From positions 4,882 through 68,881 of the forward strand of contig JBHJNQ010000010.1 of the NCBI GenBank assembly GCA_050330635.1: 64,000 bases of DNA. Reading direction: 5' to 3'. A model generated the notes under the pieces. The model was not told the origin of the DNA. It made no database searches and saw only the letters and a program-made list of their open reading frames with translations. The position numbers and the translations under genes were made by a program. This DNA is from CADEDH01 sp050330635 (GTDB taxonomy: Bacteria; Actinomycetota; Acidimicrobiia; Acidimicrobiales; SZUA-35). The number at the start of each line of letters is the position of its first letter. The stretch's first letter is position 1. Positions 1 to 8,589 of this stretch are shown one piece after another.

Positions 1-1
1 T

Positions 2-1834
2 ACGTCCCTGCTCCGCAACCTGCTCGTCGAAATGAACGGCATCGGCGGCCACGGGTTCGAGCTGCATCCCTATGAGGCGGTCGGCGCCGCCGTCACCTAT
101 CCGCTGCGTCGCCGCCGAGCCGTTCCGGCGATGGGGGCCGTCGAGGCCATGCGACGGGTCGAGGCCGAAGCCCGATCGGCAGCCCTCACCGCCGACCGCT
201 ACGGCGGTGGCATCCCGACGGTCCCGGAGCTCCGGGGCCTGGGGGACGCAGTCCGCCGGGCATCCGAGATCGACTGGCCGCACGACCAGGCCCACCGGGT
301 CGACCGGGTCGTCGACCTGGCCGGCGCCGCCCTCACCGTGGGCGACGGCAGCCGCGACGGCCTCGAATGGGTGGTGGAGAAGTCGGTCGAGAATCTCGAA
401 TTCGTCGCCGACCAGCTCGCAGCGACACCGTCGGCGCGGGTAGTCCACATCGTGCGCCACCCGGCGGCGGTGCTGGCCGCCCTCCGCCGGTTCCACTACC
501 TCGTCTGCGATCGGCCGGGGTGTATCCGCTGCCGGGTCAAGTTCGTGAATCGGGTCAGGGCCGTGTGGTGGGCCCGACGCCACGGCAATGCGCTGCGCCG
601 ACGGGCCCCCGACACGTCGATCCGCATCCGCTACGAAGACCTGGTGGCCGACCCGCCCCGGGTCATCACCCGGATCGGGTGGGCGCTCGGACTGCGACCG
701 TTGATCGACGAGGCCGGCGTCGCCCGAGCCGTCGAGCGGGTCGAGGTGACGAACTCGAGCGTCGAAACCGTTGGCCCTGGCATCTCGGCATCTCGCAGCG
801 CGGCGTGGACGAACGAGGCCAGCCTTGGCGAACTGCTCGCCGCATACGCCCTCGTGGCCACCGACCCCATGGCCGACTACCCGGCCAGCGAGATCCGGCG
901 CGCCATCGGCCAACGGGTTGCGCTCGGCGTTCGGCGAAGGCCGGCGCTGCCCCCAGAGTCAGTCGGGCTGCTCCGTCGGCGGCCCCGCGAAGGAGATACC
1001 ACTGTGCTTCGCACCGTCGTCGCACGTCTCAACCCCCGTCGAGACGTCGATCTCGCCGCCACCGGGCTGGCGCCCTGGCGGTTCGTGGCCCGGGGCGCTC
1101 GGGTGGCGGTGACGCCGCGGCGGTGGATGCTGCCGGCCCGGTTCCCCAACGGGCTCATGATCAAGGGCTACAACCGCCCCGGCTACGGGGGGCGGGGCAT
1201 CTACATGTTCCGCGACCGTGTCGAGCCCGAGCTGGCACTGTTCGAGGCCGTGCTGGACGAGGGGGACTGGGCCGTCGACGTGGGCTCCTGCGTCGGCACC
1301 TACGCCCTCAACGCCGCGATGCGGGTCGGTCCCACCGGTGCGGTCATCGCCGTCGACCCCAGCCCGGCCGCCATGGCCGTCCTCGCCGACAACGCCGCCA
1401 GCAACGGGCTCGACAACGTGGTCAGGGTGTGCGCTGCGGCCTCCGACGTCGGAGGCTTCGACAGCTTCGACGAGAGCAACCACCGGCCCGACGCTCGCGG
1501 TCTGGTGGCCGACGGGGTCGGCGGGGCAACCATGGGTTCGCTCGTCCCGGTCGTCACCATCGACGATCTCGTGGCTGCCATCGGGACGGTCAAACGGATC
1601 CGAGTCATGAAGATCGACGCTGAAGGAGCCGACGACCGGGTGGTGCGTGGCGCCCGCCAGACGATCGAAACTTGGAAGCCGGTGCTGGTGGTCGAACAGG
1701 CCGTGCGGGCGGTTGTCCCCCTCCCCGGCTACGAGGCATGGGCCTGCCCCACGAGCCGCAACCACGTCTGGATCCACGAATCCGACACCGACGGTCGCGC
1801 CACTGCGGCACGGCTCGGGTTCGACCGGGTGTAG
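2..1834 (+). CDS. Sulfotransferase-FkbM methyltransferase fusion, 5' end missing
   Basis: The frame is open to the window edge and reads TSLLRNLL from base 2. This matches the PAPS 5'-phosphosulfate loop of sulfotransferases, so the true start lies upstream and the ATG at 32 is internal. The next 300 residues carry sulfotransferase features: a VRHPAAVLAALRRF segment (3'-phosphate loop type) and an RYEDLVADP motif. From about residue 395 a second domain follows: DVGSCVGTYALNAA is the SAM-binding motif I, and VMKIDAEGADDRVVRGA is the FkbM-family signature. Family knowledge predicts transfer of sulfate from PAPS and of a methyl group from SAM, probably to a saccharide or lipid; the acceptors are unknown. 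The two domains are usually separate proteins, so the fusion is unusual. Both domain calls are strong; the joint substrate is not known. Confidence 0.85.
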   Translation, partial: TSLLRNLLVEMNGIGGHGFELHPYEAVGAAVTYPLRRRRAVPAMGAVEAMRRVEAEARSAALTADRYGGGIPTVPELRGLGDAVRRASEIDWPHDQAHRVDRVVDLAGAALTVGDGSRDGLEWVVEKSVENLEFVADQLAATPSARVVHIVRHPAAVLAALRRFHYLVCDRPGCIRCRVKFVNRVRAVWWARRHGNALRRRAPDTSIRIRYEDLVADPPRVITRIGWALGLRPLIDEAGVARAVERVEVTNSSVETVGPGISASRSAAWTNEASLGELLAAYALVATDPMADYPASEIRRAIGQRVALGVRRRPALPPESVGLLRRRPREGDTTVLRTVVARLNPRRDVDLAATGLAPWRFVARGARVAVTPRRWMLPARFPNGLMIKGYNRPGYGGRGIYMFRDRVEPELALFEAVLDEGDWAVDVGSCVGTYALNAAMRVGPTGAVIAVDPSPAAMAVLADNAASNGLDNVVRVCAAASDVGGFDSFDESNHRPDARGLVADGVGGATMGSLVPVVTIDDLVAAIGTVKRIRVMKIDAEGADDRVVRGARQTIETWKPVLVVEQAVRAVVPLPGYEAWACPTSRNHVWIHESDTDGRATAARLGFDRV

Positions 1835-2213
1835 TTCGCACAGCTCTCGTGCGTCTGCGCTCTGATCGGAGTGGGTGCAGACCCACAACCGCCTAACGAG
1901 AGACCGTGGTCATCGCCATCCACCCGAGCCATCGTGCTGGGAGCGGTGGGGGAGGAGCATCTGGTCGATCCGGAGTGTGGCCGATTGTCCCTAGTTTGAC
2001 ATCGTGTTGCCCAGACCGAACGGGACGACCTAAAGGGGGATCTGGCGCCCGCCAAATGGCCCTATTCTTGGACAGGTCTCATCCTCCTTGTCCATATAGA
2101 AAGGTTTCAGATCCCTCTCGACATGGTCCAAACATCGCGTTATGGTCGCAACTCGACGGAGCGATTGTTGAGGCTTTGTCTGGACGCGAGAGGCATGGTG
2201 CACTTTGAATCGA
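1835..2213. other. Intergenic region without a recognisable gene
   Basis: About 380 bases separate the fusion gene from the next gene. No coding signal stands out on either strand. Base composition becomes visibly more A/T-rich from about 2,000 onward, matching the two genes that follow, so this is probably the left edge of a transferred segment. The promoter of the following pair is expected here, but no box is convincing. Confidence 0.4.
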
Positions 2214-2873
2214 ATGAGCTCAAGCAGCGGTACGAACGGTGGTGTTCGGCGCAATGGTGGTCACATCGCCGTGTCCGATGGGTCAATTGTGGTCGATGGA
2301 TCGCATGTGTTTCCGATCTCGAACATCTCCCACTTCGGGACGGGCTCGATCGACAAGTTCCACATCTCATGGCTCTTCGTGCTCACCGTGTTCGTCCTAT
2401 GGGCAGTCTTCGTGCCTGTGGCCATGGGAATGGAGTTCGCTACCGGCGGCTCTGGAGTGTTCTTGATCCTCGTGGCGGTTTTCTCGACAGTCTGGTTGGG
2501 TCCGGCGTGTTGGAATATTATGAAACCGAAGTATGAGGGTCTGCTGCTCACTGCGAACTCTGGCGACTGGTTCCTCTTTGAGACGAGAGATGTTAGGGGC
2601 ATACGTGACGTGGCATGGAGCGTTCGCCAGATCGTTGACATGGGCCAAGGTAGTGGGTCGAGTGGCTTCAGTGTCACCATCACAAACAGTCATATAGACG
2701 GTGACTTCCTGGCCGGGCGGGATATCAGCAAACAACAAGCAATCCACAGTCCTCCGCCACCAACCGCAGCCCAACGGGTAAACCACGACAGTTTGCCAGA
2801 CCTTGACCTCACGGCAGCTGAGTCGGTTGGTGCCGAGCCATTCACCAGCAGGCCTACGATAGGAGAGAGATGA
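2214..2873 (+). CDS. DUF6232-like membrane protein
   Basis: A 219-residue protein starting at ATG 2214; a TTG at 2205 in frame would add three residues. The N-terminal stretch (VSDGSIVVDGSHVFPISNIS) is a beta-type segment typical of the actinobacterial DUF6232 family. Two hydrophobic segments follow at about residues 50-70 and 78-100, then a second soluble beta-rich domain and a polar, proline-containing tail. The tail holds a short motif (SHIDGDFLAGRDISK) that recurs in the next gene. The stop overlaps the next start (ATGATGA at 2870), so the two are translationally coupled. The pair is more A/T-rich than its surroundings, a sign of transfer. Its function is unknown; a membrane-associated role is inferred from the two helices. 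Confidence 0.6.
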   Translation: MSSSSGTNGGVRRNGGHIAVSDGSIVVDGSHVFPISNISHFGTGSIDKFHISWLFVLTVFVLWAVFVPVAMGMEFATGGSGVFLILVAVFSTVWLGPACWNIMKPKYEGLLLTANSGDWFLFETRDVRGIRDVAWSVRQIVDMGQGSGSSGFSVTITNSHIDGDFLAGRDISKQQAIHSPPPPTAAQRVNHDSLPDLDLTAAESVGAEPFTSRPTIGER

Positions 2874-3112
2874 TGAAAGAGCAGCCCACGACAAGAACGA
2901 CGATCTCCGGTGGGAGCATCGGAGGTGACGTCATGATCGGGAATGAGATCAAGAAGTCGACTGCTTACTCTGACGGACACCCACCGAGTGACGGTGGCCG
3001 ATATCGCTTTTGGGTGGAGCATCCGGTAGCGACCGGCGTCGGAGTGTTGGGTGCCGCCGGCTCCCTCGTGGGCTTGGGCTTTGCCCTAGCCCCAATCCTC
3101 CACCGGTTGTGA
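2870..3112 (+). CDS. Small membrane protein coupled to the DUF6232-like gene
   Basis: An 80-residue protein preceded by a good Shine-Dalgarno sequence (AGGAGAG at 2861) inside the upstream gene. Residues 10-26 (ISGGSIGGDVMIGNEIKK) share the pattern S-x-I-x-G-D-x-x-x-G-x-x-I-x-K with the tail of the preceding protein. Near the C-terminus a glycine/alanine-rich hydrophobic segment (VLGAAGSLVGLGFALAPIL) should span the membrane. No family is recognised. Coupled translation and the shared motif suggest that the two products interact or bind the same partner. Confidence 0.6.
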   Translation: MMKEQPTTRTTISGGSIGGDVMIGNEIKKSTAYSDGHPPSDGGRYRFWVEHPVATGVGVLGAAGSLVGLGFALAPILHRL

Positions 3113-3218
3113 TGGTCTGACGGCGGCCTCCACCCGTTGTAGGAACTCGTATGGGGAGGTGACGATGGTGCGCGGGTTCAGGATGACGCCTGGTGCCCTC
3201 CGATTCTCTCGCCGGGCG

Positions 3219-5558
3219 TCAGCTCGTGCGGCCCAGCCGGGAGAACGAGAGCACGAACACCGAGCTGAGCGTCCACCCGGAGATCGTGGCCACGGTGAGC
3301 CAGGTGTGGAGGAGGGAGCCGGTGCGGCTGCTGGAGTCGACGTGCCAGGTGGCGCGTTGGTCGAGCTCTAGCAGTGGCACGACGGTCTCGACGGCGTAGA
3401 CGAAGGGCCGGAAGCACGTCACGTCAGCCCCGCACCTGGCTGCCGGCTCGTCGTCTCCGGCGGTCTGGTTCGCCACGGGACCGTCGGGCGAGTAGATCGT
3501 GCCCGACGCCCCCGCCGCTCGCATTGCATCGGTGCCCGCCGACCAAGGCCCGGTGAGGGTGAGCCACACGGCGATGATGAGCCCGAGGATGATGGCGAGG
3601 GCTCGAGCCGGCTCGAAGCCGAACCGCACCGTCACGTCGTAGAGGCTGCTGGCGGCCTGGCGGGCGGCACCCTGGACCCTGGCATGCCACGAGGTCGAAC
3701 CCGATGCGGCCCGGCGTCGACTTCGGGCCAGCTCCCGGCGGCCCTCGATGCGGATGCGGTCGGCCTCGCTGAAACGGCCGTGGTCGGCGAAGACCCGGGC
3801 CGCGATCTCGTAGGGGGCCAGCTCGAACGGATCCTGGCTGGACAACACCCTCAACCGGTCATCGATCGACCAGGCATCGCGTCCCGGTTCGACGGCGTCG
3901 AGACGGTCATAGACGAAGCCCGACAGGTCGGCACTCGCCGGCCAGCGGTCGGCCACGTCGGCCAGGATCGTGGTGGTCGAACTGAACACGTCGACCGACG
4001 GTGCGGCCTGCTGCCAGTCGAGGAAGAGGCCGCCCTCGATGTCGCTCGAGATGATCTCGAGGGCACGGCCGTGCCGGTTCTTGTCCCAGATGTGGCCGCA
4101 GGTGAGGGTGGCGCCGCTCAATTGGAGTCGACCCCGAACCGAGGCACGGTTGATCGCCACCAGCCCGTTCGACACGAGATCGTTGAGGCGTACCGCTCCC
4201 TCTACTCGGGCGTTGGAGAGACTGAGGGTCTCCCCTTCCGGGTTGGTAAGTACGGCCCCTTCGAGCTCGACGTCGCCCCGCACCGAGGCCGCACGCAGGC
4301 CGACGACGCCACCGCTGGTCGTGAGTCCCGAGGCCACCACATCGCCACCGGCCGTCAGCCCCGCCGCTGCCAGGGCAGCCCCGTCGGCCGGGTCGCTGAG
4401 CTCCGCTCCCCGGGCGAACAACGATCCACCCACCGTGCAGCCGGCCAGCCACGCGGTGCCTCGGATCTCGGCGTGGTTGGCGATGAGGTCGCCTCGTATG
4501 TCCGCCCCGCCGAAGTCGAGGGCCCGGTCGTGCGGGTTCGTGATCCGTAGGCCGCGCCTCGGGGCGGAGCTCGTTGGCTCCGTGGCGGGCAGGAACACGA
4601 CATCGCCCGAGATGGCGGCGTGCGCAAAAATGAGTCCGCCGGTGATCTCGCACTCGTCGTCGATGTGGAGGTCGTCGCCGATCTGGCACCGGGCTGCCGA
4701 CACGGCCACCCGGGCGGCGTGACGGTTCGGGCGGTCGTATGCGCCGTCGGCCCGGACCGTCCGCCCCACCAGCCGGGCTCCCTTGATCGAGACGAAGGCG
4801 CCTATTCGCACATCCGACGTCGTCAGTACCCCGTCGATCACGGTGGCGGCGCTGGTGGGGGTGGTGCGAGCGAGGAACAGGCTCCCGTCGAAGGTGGCCT
4901 CGGCCAGCTCGACGGCCAGCTCGTCGTGGGTCTCGACGGTGGAGGAGACGATGTCGAGCGAGCCGGCCACCCGGGCTGACAGCAGGCGCAGCTCGCCCAC
5001 CAGTTTCGACCGGTCGAGGATGCGGATGTTGGCGCCCACCACGATCCGGTCGGCCTGGATGCTGCGGCCACGGCAGCCGTCGATCGTGGAGCCGTTGCGG
5101 ATCAGGAGGCGGCCGCCGATGCGGGCCTCGCACAACCACACTGCTGCCGTCTGGCGCATGCTGGCCACCGTGCGGACCGCTCCCACGATTTTGGTGTTGT
5201 CGATGATCAGGTTGCCGTCGATCGTGGTGCCGTTGGCCACGATCCCGGGGATGGGCTCGCACCCCTCCAACGACAGGGTCCGGAGGTGGGCGCCGTCGAG
5301 CAGGACGGGCTGTTCGAACTCACAGTTGAGGAACCTCAGCGGCACGCCGACGTCGACATTGCGCAGATCGAGCTGGCCGGCCAGCTTGCATCCGGCGAGC
5401 TGGAACGGGCGAGGGTCGGCGTGGCCGGTGGTGTCGAGCAGCGCCGATCGGAAATCGGCGACCGCCAACTCGCCCCGCACCCCCGACGGTTGGATCAAGT
5501 CGACGTCGTGGCCCCGTCGCAGTCCAGCGGCGATCCGGTGCGCCGGCGACTGCGTCAC
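3219..5558 (-). CDS. Large membrane-anchored repeat (beta-helix-like) protein
   Basis: A 779-residue protein. After a short polar N-terminus, residues 30-560 are a run of irregular 20-25-residue beta units of the type I-x-G-x-L-x-(I/L)-x-x-(S/A)-x-(L/I), for example GNLIIDNTKIVGAV and GELRLLSARVAGSLDI. This looks like a right-handed beta-helix related to bactofilin or pentapeptide-repeat folds. A charged linker with an ARVFADHGRFSEADRIR helix follows, as seen in pentapeptide-type membrane proteins. Two hydrophobic segments (ALAIILGLIIAVWLTL and WLTVATISGWTLSSVFVLSF) lie close to the C-terminus. A scaffold or channel-like envelope role is plausible but unproven. The first 215 or so codons and the upstream sequence are duplicated at 24.3-25.1 kb, with a smaller piece at 26.2 kb. 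Confidence 0.7.
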   Translation of the reverse strand: MTQSPAHRIAAGLRRGHDVDLIQPSGVRGELAVADFRSALLDTTGHADPRPFQLAGCKLAGQLDLRNVDVGVPLRFLNCEFEQPVLLDGAHLRTLSLEGCEPIPGIVANGTTIDGNLIIDNTKIVGAVRTVASMRQTAAVWLCEARIGGRLLIRNGSTIDGCRGRSIQADRIVVGANIRILDRSKLVGELRLLSARVAGSLDIVSSTVETHDELAVELAEATFDGSLFLARTTPTSAATVIDGVLTTSDVRIGAFVSIKGARLVGRTVRADGAYDRPNRHAARVAVSAARCQIGDDLHIDDECEITGGLIFAHAAISGDVVFLPATEPTSSAPRRGLRITNPHDRALDFGGADIRGDLIANHAEIRGTAWLAGCTVGGSLFARGAELSDPADGAALAAAGLTAGGDVVASGLTTSGGVVGLRAASVRGDVELEGAVLTNPEGETLSLSNARVEGAVRLNDLVSNGLVAINRASVRGRLQLSGATLTCGHIWDKNRHGRALEIISSDIEGGLFLDWQQAAPSVDVFSSTTTILADVADRWPASADLSGFVYDRLDAVEPGRDAWSIDDRLRVLSSQDPFELAPYEIAARVFADHGRFSEADRIRIEGRRELARSRRRAASGSTSWHARVQGAARQAASSLYDVTVRFGFEPARALAIILGLIIAVWLTLTGPWSAGTDAMRAAGASGTIYSPDGPVANQTAGDDEPAARCGADVTCFRPFVYAVETVVPLLELDQRATWHVDSSSRTGSLLHTWLTVATISGWTLSSVFVLSFSRLGRTS

Positions 5559-5840
5559 GGGTGCCCGGCAGTCGGGTCGGTCGATGGGCTCAGCCCGCAG
5601 TGCCCCATGGGCGACGAGTATTGACCACTGTGTGAGGGCTCTGCCCGTTGCTTGCCGTGTTCGCTGGTGGTGGGTTGCGTCCGGTCGAGGAGGACATCAC
5701 CTGCCCGCCGCCGAGAACGCCGTAGCCGTCGGCATGGTCTCGATTCTCGGCGCCCTCGACACACCCCATCTGCCGTGGTGCGGGGTCCGAGGGGTGGTCC
5801 ATCGGAGTTCTCCTGTGGGTCGACGTTGTACGCTCGTTGC

Positions 5841-6074
5841 ATGGCCCGCTTCACTCGTATCTCGACCGACCCGGCGGTGATGGGCGGCGTTCCGTGCATT
5901 AGGGGGCTTCGGTTTCCTGTGGCGTCGGTGGTGGCGATGGTGGCGGATGGGCTGTCGGAAGACGAGATCCTGGGCGAGCATCCCGATCTCGTTCGGGAGG
6001 ACATCCGGGAGGCTCTGCGTTTCGCTGCCCTTGCGGTACAGGAACGCCAGCTTCCGCTGCAACAGCCGGCGTGA
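5841..6074 (+). CDS. DUF433 antitoxin-like protein
   Basis: A 77-residue protein of the DUF433 family. The diagnostic features are RISTDPAVMGGVPCIRGLRFPVASVV at residues 4-29 (only part is a fixed motif), followed by the EDEILGEHPDLVREDIREAL helix-turn-helix-like end. DUF433 proteins are the usual partner, and presumed antitoxin, of DUF5615 PIN-like proteins. The stop overlaps the GTG start of that partner. Such pairs usually autoregulate, but no operator was identified. Confidence 0.85.
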   Translation: MARFTRISTDPAVMGGVPCIRGLRFPVASVVAMVADGLSEDEILGEHPDLVREDIREALRFAALAVQERQLPLQQPA

Positions 6075-6445
6075 GGTTCCTGCTCGACGAGAATCAGTCG
6101 CCTGCCATCGTCGGGCTGCTCCAGGAAGCCGGCCACGACGCCGTCCACGTCCGACAGGTCGGTCGTGCCGGTGCGCCGGACGAGGACGTCTTCGCCTTCG
6201 CGGCCGCGGAGCGAAGGGTGATCCTGTCGGGCGACACGGATTTCGGAGAGCTGCTCGCTCGATCGAACGCATCCGGTCCGTCGCTCGTCTTGCTGCGGCG
6301 CCAAGGCCGGAGGAGAGCGGCTGAGGTGGCGTCGTTGCTTCTGGCCAACCTGGACGTGATCGCCGCCGATCTCGAGGCAGGCGCAATCGTCGTCTTCGAC
6401 GAGGACCGCATTCGGATCCGGTCGTTGCCACTCAGTCCCAACTGA
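6071..6445 (+). CDS. DUF5615 PIN-like toxin
   Basis: A 124-residue protein starting with GTG, overlapping the antitoxin stop by four bases. It begins with MRFLLDENQSPAIVGLL and carries VILSGDTDFGELL in the middle; these are the conserved acidic positions of the DUF5615 (Mut7-C-like) PIN fold. The length is normal. Family knowledge predicts a metal-dependent RNase controlled by the adjacent DUF433 protein. Both genes appear intact. Confidence 0.85.
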   Translation: MRFLLDENQSPAIVGLLQEAGHDAVHVRQVGRAGAPDEDVFAFAAAERRVILSGDTDFGELLARSNASGPSLVLLRRQGRRRAAEVASLLLANLDVIAADLEAGAIVVFDEDRIRIRSLPLSPN

Positions 6446-6732
6446 TCAGGCCTCGGTCGAGCCTGGCACGGCGTACTCGGCCCAGCGGGCCGGTCCTCGT
6501 CCGCACTTCCATTCGATCTACGGCGAGCACGAAGCACTCCTGGCGATCGATCCGGACATCCGGCTGGGTGGCGAGGGCGGTTCGATGCCGAAAGCGTCGT
6601 GCCACATCCCGCCAGCTGCGCCGCGGCCCACAGCCTGCTCGTACCGCAGCACGTTTTCGGATCGATGACGACGTGCAGCAGGGTCGTGTGTTCAACAGGG
6701 GTACGCCACCGCTCGCTGCTGAACCCCGAGGC
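6446..6732 (+). pseudogene. DUF4160 fragment in non-coding mosaic
   Basis: Bases 6500-6560 read PRPHFHSIYGEHEALLAID, nearly identical to residues 15-35 of the intact DUF4160 gene at 9269, with no start and no continuation. The rest (6561-6732) is about 170 bases of non-coding sequence also present at 12,900-13,050 and 29,060-29,230, next to the other copies of the nucleotidyltransferase module. Confidence 0.6.
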
Positions 6733-6972
6733 TCAGCGGTTGCGCAGCTCGTCGCGCAGTGATTCGAGGTAGGGCAACGCCATCTGATCCTTCGGACGAT
6801 TGGCGGCACGCTTCGAGTCGATGATGTCGTCGAGCGATGCGATCCGCACGGAAAGGCCGTCCGCGATCTCGGCCGAGAACGCGTGGGAAGTCCACTCGTC
6901 GAAGCCCCTCAAACCTCCAGACGGATTGAAGGTGAGGTCGATATCGCCGAGGTCGGTCACGAGGTTCAGCAT
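6733..6972 (-). pseudogene. Nucleotidyltransferase (module A), copy 1, N-terminally deleted
   Basis: This 79-residue remnant matches the C-terminal half of the complete gene at 29230-29721. The catalytic half (GGxAxxxHG and DID motifs) is gone. The deletion runs from the original start codon to an internal ATG, both lying in the pentamer TGATG, so the remnant keeps an ATG overlapping the partner's stop codon and could still be translated. It is unlikely to be an active enzyme. Confidence 0.7.
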
Positions 6973-7130
6973 CAACGGAGTGAGGCCTGTGCTCGCTTCT
7001 GGATGGCAAGCATGGTGTTTGCAGCCTCGACCATTGCCCGGACGCGCTCAGGCACGGTCATCTCCAACTGCCTGCGGAGCTGGCTCACGTCGACCCCTCG
7101 GCTGTCCTCGAGCGGCGTTGTCGGCTCCAC
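6972..7130 (-). CDS. Module A small partner protein, copy 1
   Basis: A 52-residue, GTG-started protein reading from VEPTTPLEDSRGVDVSQLRR to a helical end (RVRAMVEAANTMLAIQKRAQ). It is almost identical to the 55-residue copies at 13409 and 29721 but lost its last three residues in the deletion that truncated the neighbouring nucleotidyltransferase. No family was recognised. Its position, upstream of and coupled to a minimal nucleotidyltransferase, suggests an antitoxin or specificity subunit. Confidence 0.5.
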   Translation of the reverse strand: MEPTTPLEDSRGVDVSQLRRQLEMTVPERVRAMVEAANTMLAIQKRAQASLR

Positions 7131-7163
7131 ATCGCCAGCATACGTGGGGGGTCGTTGGCTGCG

Positions 7164-7355
7164 ATGACACCGAGTGAACGGGCGGAAGTGGCGTTCGAGA
7201 TGTCGGCACTCGTGCGAGGGATGGCGATCGACGGGATCCGCCGTCGCGAACCCGCCCTGAACCCCAGCCAGACCACGATCCGGCTGATCGAACGACGTCA
7301 CGGGCCCGACCTGGCGCGAGAGGTGGCCGCATCGCGGGCGAGCCGTGGAGGCTGA
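7164..7355 (+). CDS. Module B small partner protein, copy 1
   Basis: A 63-residue helical protein (MTPSERAEVAFEMSALVRGM, then IRRREPALNPSQTTIRLIER). Small proteins with an IRRR-P-L-S signature lie directly upstream of minimal nucleotidyltransferases in many bacteria. The next start (GTG 7345) overlaps its end. A TTG at 7155 would add three residues. It is intact here, but its partner is truncated. Confidence 0.55.
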   Translation: MTPSERAEVAFEMSALVRGMAIDGIRRREPALNPSQTTIRLIERRHGPDLAREVAASRASRGG

Positions 7356-7476
7356 GCTGCTGTGGATCGTGGTCGCAGCGCTCGATCGCGCCGTCGCCCT
7401 CATGCTGACCGGATCGTTTGCGAGCTCCATTCGCGGGCAGCCTCGCGCCACCCGAGACATCGCCGCCGAGGCGTAG
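7345..7476 (+). pseudogene. Module B nucleotidyltransferase, copy 1, truncated
   Basis: The frame gives 43 residues matching the N-terminus of the complete gene at 20393, including LTGSFASSIRGQPRATRDI, then stops at TAG 7474. Two to three codons are missing before the LTGS motif. The second and third catalytic acidic regions are absent, so this is a dead fragment. Confidence 0.7.
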
Positions 7477-7578
7477 GGGTGGGCGCGGGCCGGGGTGTTG
7501 GTGGGCTGCGCGGCGTCGTCACTGCGACGCGACGCGAGCGGCAGTCAGGTGAACGTTCGTTCGGCTAGGCTCGCTGCT

Positions 7579-7845
7579 ATGACCCCGGCCGAGCACACAT
7601 CGTCAGCGTCGCACGGCCCCTACCCACGAGTGCTTCGCGGGGCCCCGCTCGGCGGCCTGGGCTACACCGACGGCGAGTTGGCCCGCCTTGCGGTGACGTC
7701 CGCTCGGCAAGCGGTCGAGTCGATGCGACAAGCGGGTATCGAGCCCAGTCCGGAACTCGTCGCCCGCGCCGACGGTGATCCCGTCAGGGTCGCCGCCTAT
7801 GTGGCGCACCAGCGGCGAACGTCGGGCACCACGACCGCGGCGTGA
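7579..7845 (+). CDS. Hypothetical 88-residue protein, antitoxin-like context
   Basis: It starts at ATG 7579 (MTPAEHTSSASHGPYPRVLR) and ends in a polar tail. The middle is helical (DGELARLAVTSARQAVESMRQAG). The stop overlaps a GTG start (GTGA at 7842), the usual layout of a two-gene module. The 3' 40 codons and the following start are duplicated at 13,970-14,180. The family is not recognised; an antitoxin role is inferred only from layout. Confidence 0.45.
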   Translation: MTPAEHTSSASHGPYPRVLRGAPLGGLGYTDGELARLAVTSARQAVESMRQAGIEPSPELVARADGDPVRVAAYVAHQRRTSGTTTAA

Positions 7846-7965
7846 TCAGCGCCGTCCTCGCTGCCCAGGGTTCGGCCCATCGGGCCCGGTTCGGTGAAGA
7901 CGTCGATCTTCAGCTCGAGCGTGTGGTGGCTGCGGCCCGCTTTCCCGAACTCGCCGCTGGACCCA
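7842..7965 (+). pseudogene. 5' remnant of the gene coupled to 7579
   Basis: A GTG-started frame reads VISAVLAAQGSAHRARFGED and then ERVVAAARFPELAAG before homology ends in a fusion with an unrelated fragment. Related starts lie at 14,097 (frameshifted) and around 12,290-12,380. The original product cannot be named. Confidence 0.4.
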
Positions 7966-8476
7966 GATCGCCTGGTATGACGCCTTCGACGTCTGCGGCC
8001 TCGAGACCGGCTACCTGCTGGGCTCCGACCAGCAGGCCCGGGAGGAGGAGGTCTACGGTGAGCTGGCACTGGTGTTGGAGGACATCGAGCAGAAGATCGC
8101 CGCCGATCCGTCGGTGGTGGAGGCCTGGGGCCGGTGGCGGCGGTGCATGGACGATGCCGGGTACGGCTTCGCCGACCGTTTCGCCATCTACCTCGAGCTG
8201 TCGGTCGAGCGTGATCGGTTGCTGGCAGCGTTCGGGTCCGAGCTCGTCACCGGGCAGCTTCTCCTCGACGATCTCCCCGACGGCGTGGCGGCCGACATCG
8301 CCGCCCTGCAGACGAGGGAACGCACCATCGCCCAAGCCGATCTGGCGTGCCGGCCCGGGCTCGACGAGGCGATCTACCGGGCCCGTGTCCGGGTCGAGCA
8401 GGCCCTCATCGACACCGAACCCGAGCGCATCGACCGGCTGCTCCTCGCCCTGGCCGAGCTGCCGACCCAGTACTGA
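7966..8476 (+). pseudogene. C-terminal fragment of a hypothetical protein
   Basis: The frame reads TQIAWYDAFDVCGLETGYLL and continues through LEDIEQKIAADPSVVEAWGR and CMDDAGYGFADRF to LAELPTQY. It looks like the end of an actinobacterial exported or lipoprotein-type hypothetical (W-x-x-C-M-x-x-A-G-Y pattern). No plausible start precedes it; GTG 8072 could start a 134-residue product. Its last 30 bases recur at 20,105-20,132, at the junction of another module. Confidence 0.45.
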
Positions 8477-8589
8477 CGGCGGTGGGCGTCGGTAGTCGCT
8501 GCGCCCGAGCAGGGCCTCGACCAGGCCCGGCGAGTAGTGCCGGGCTCGGCCCGCTGGTTGGCCCGCCGTCGTCTCGGCAGGGTCGATCG

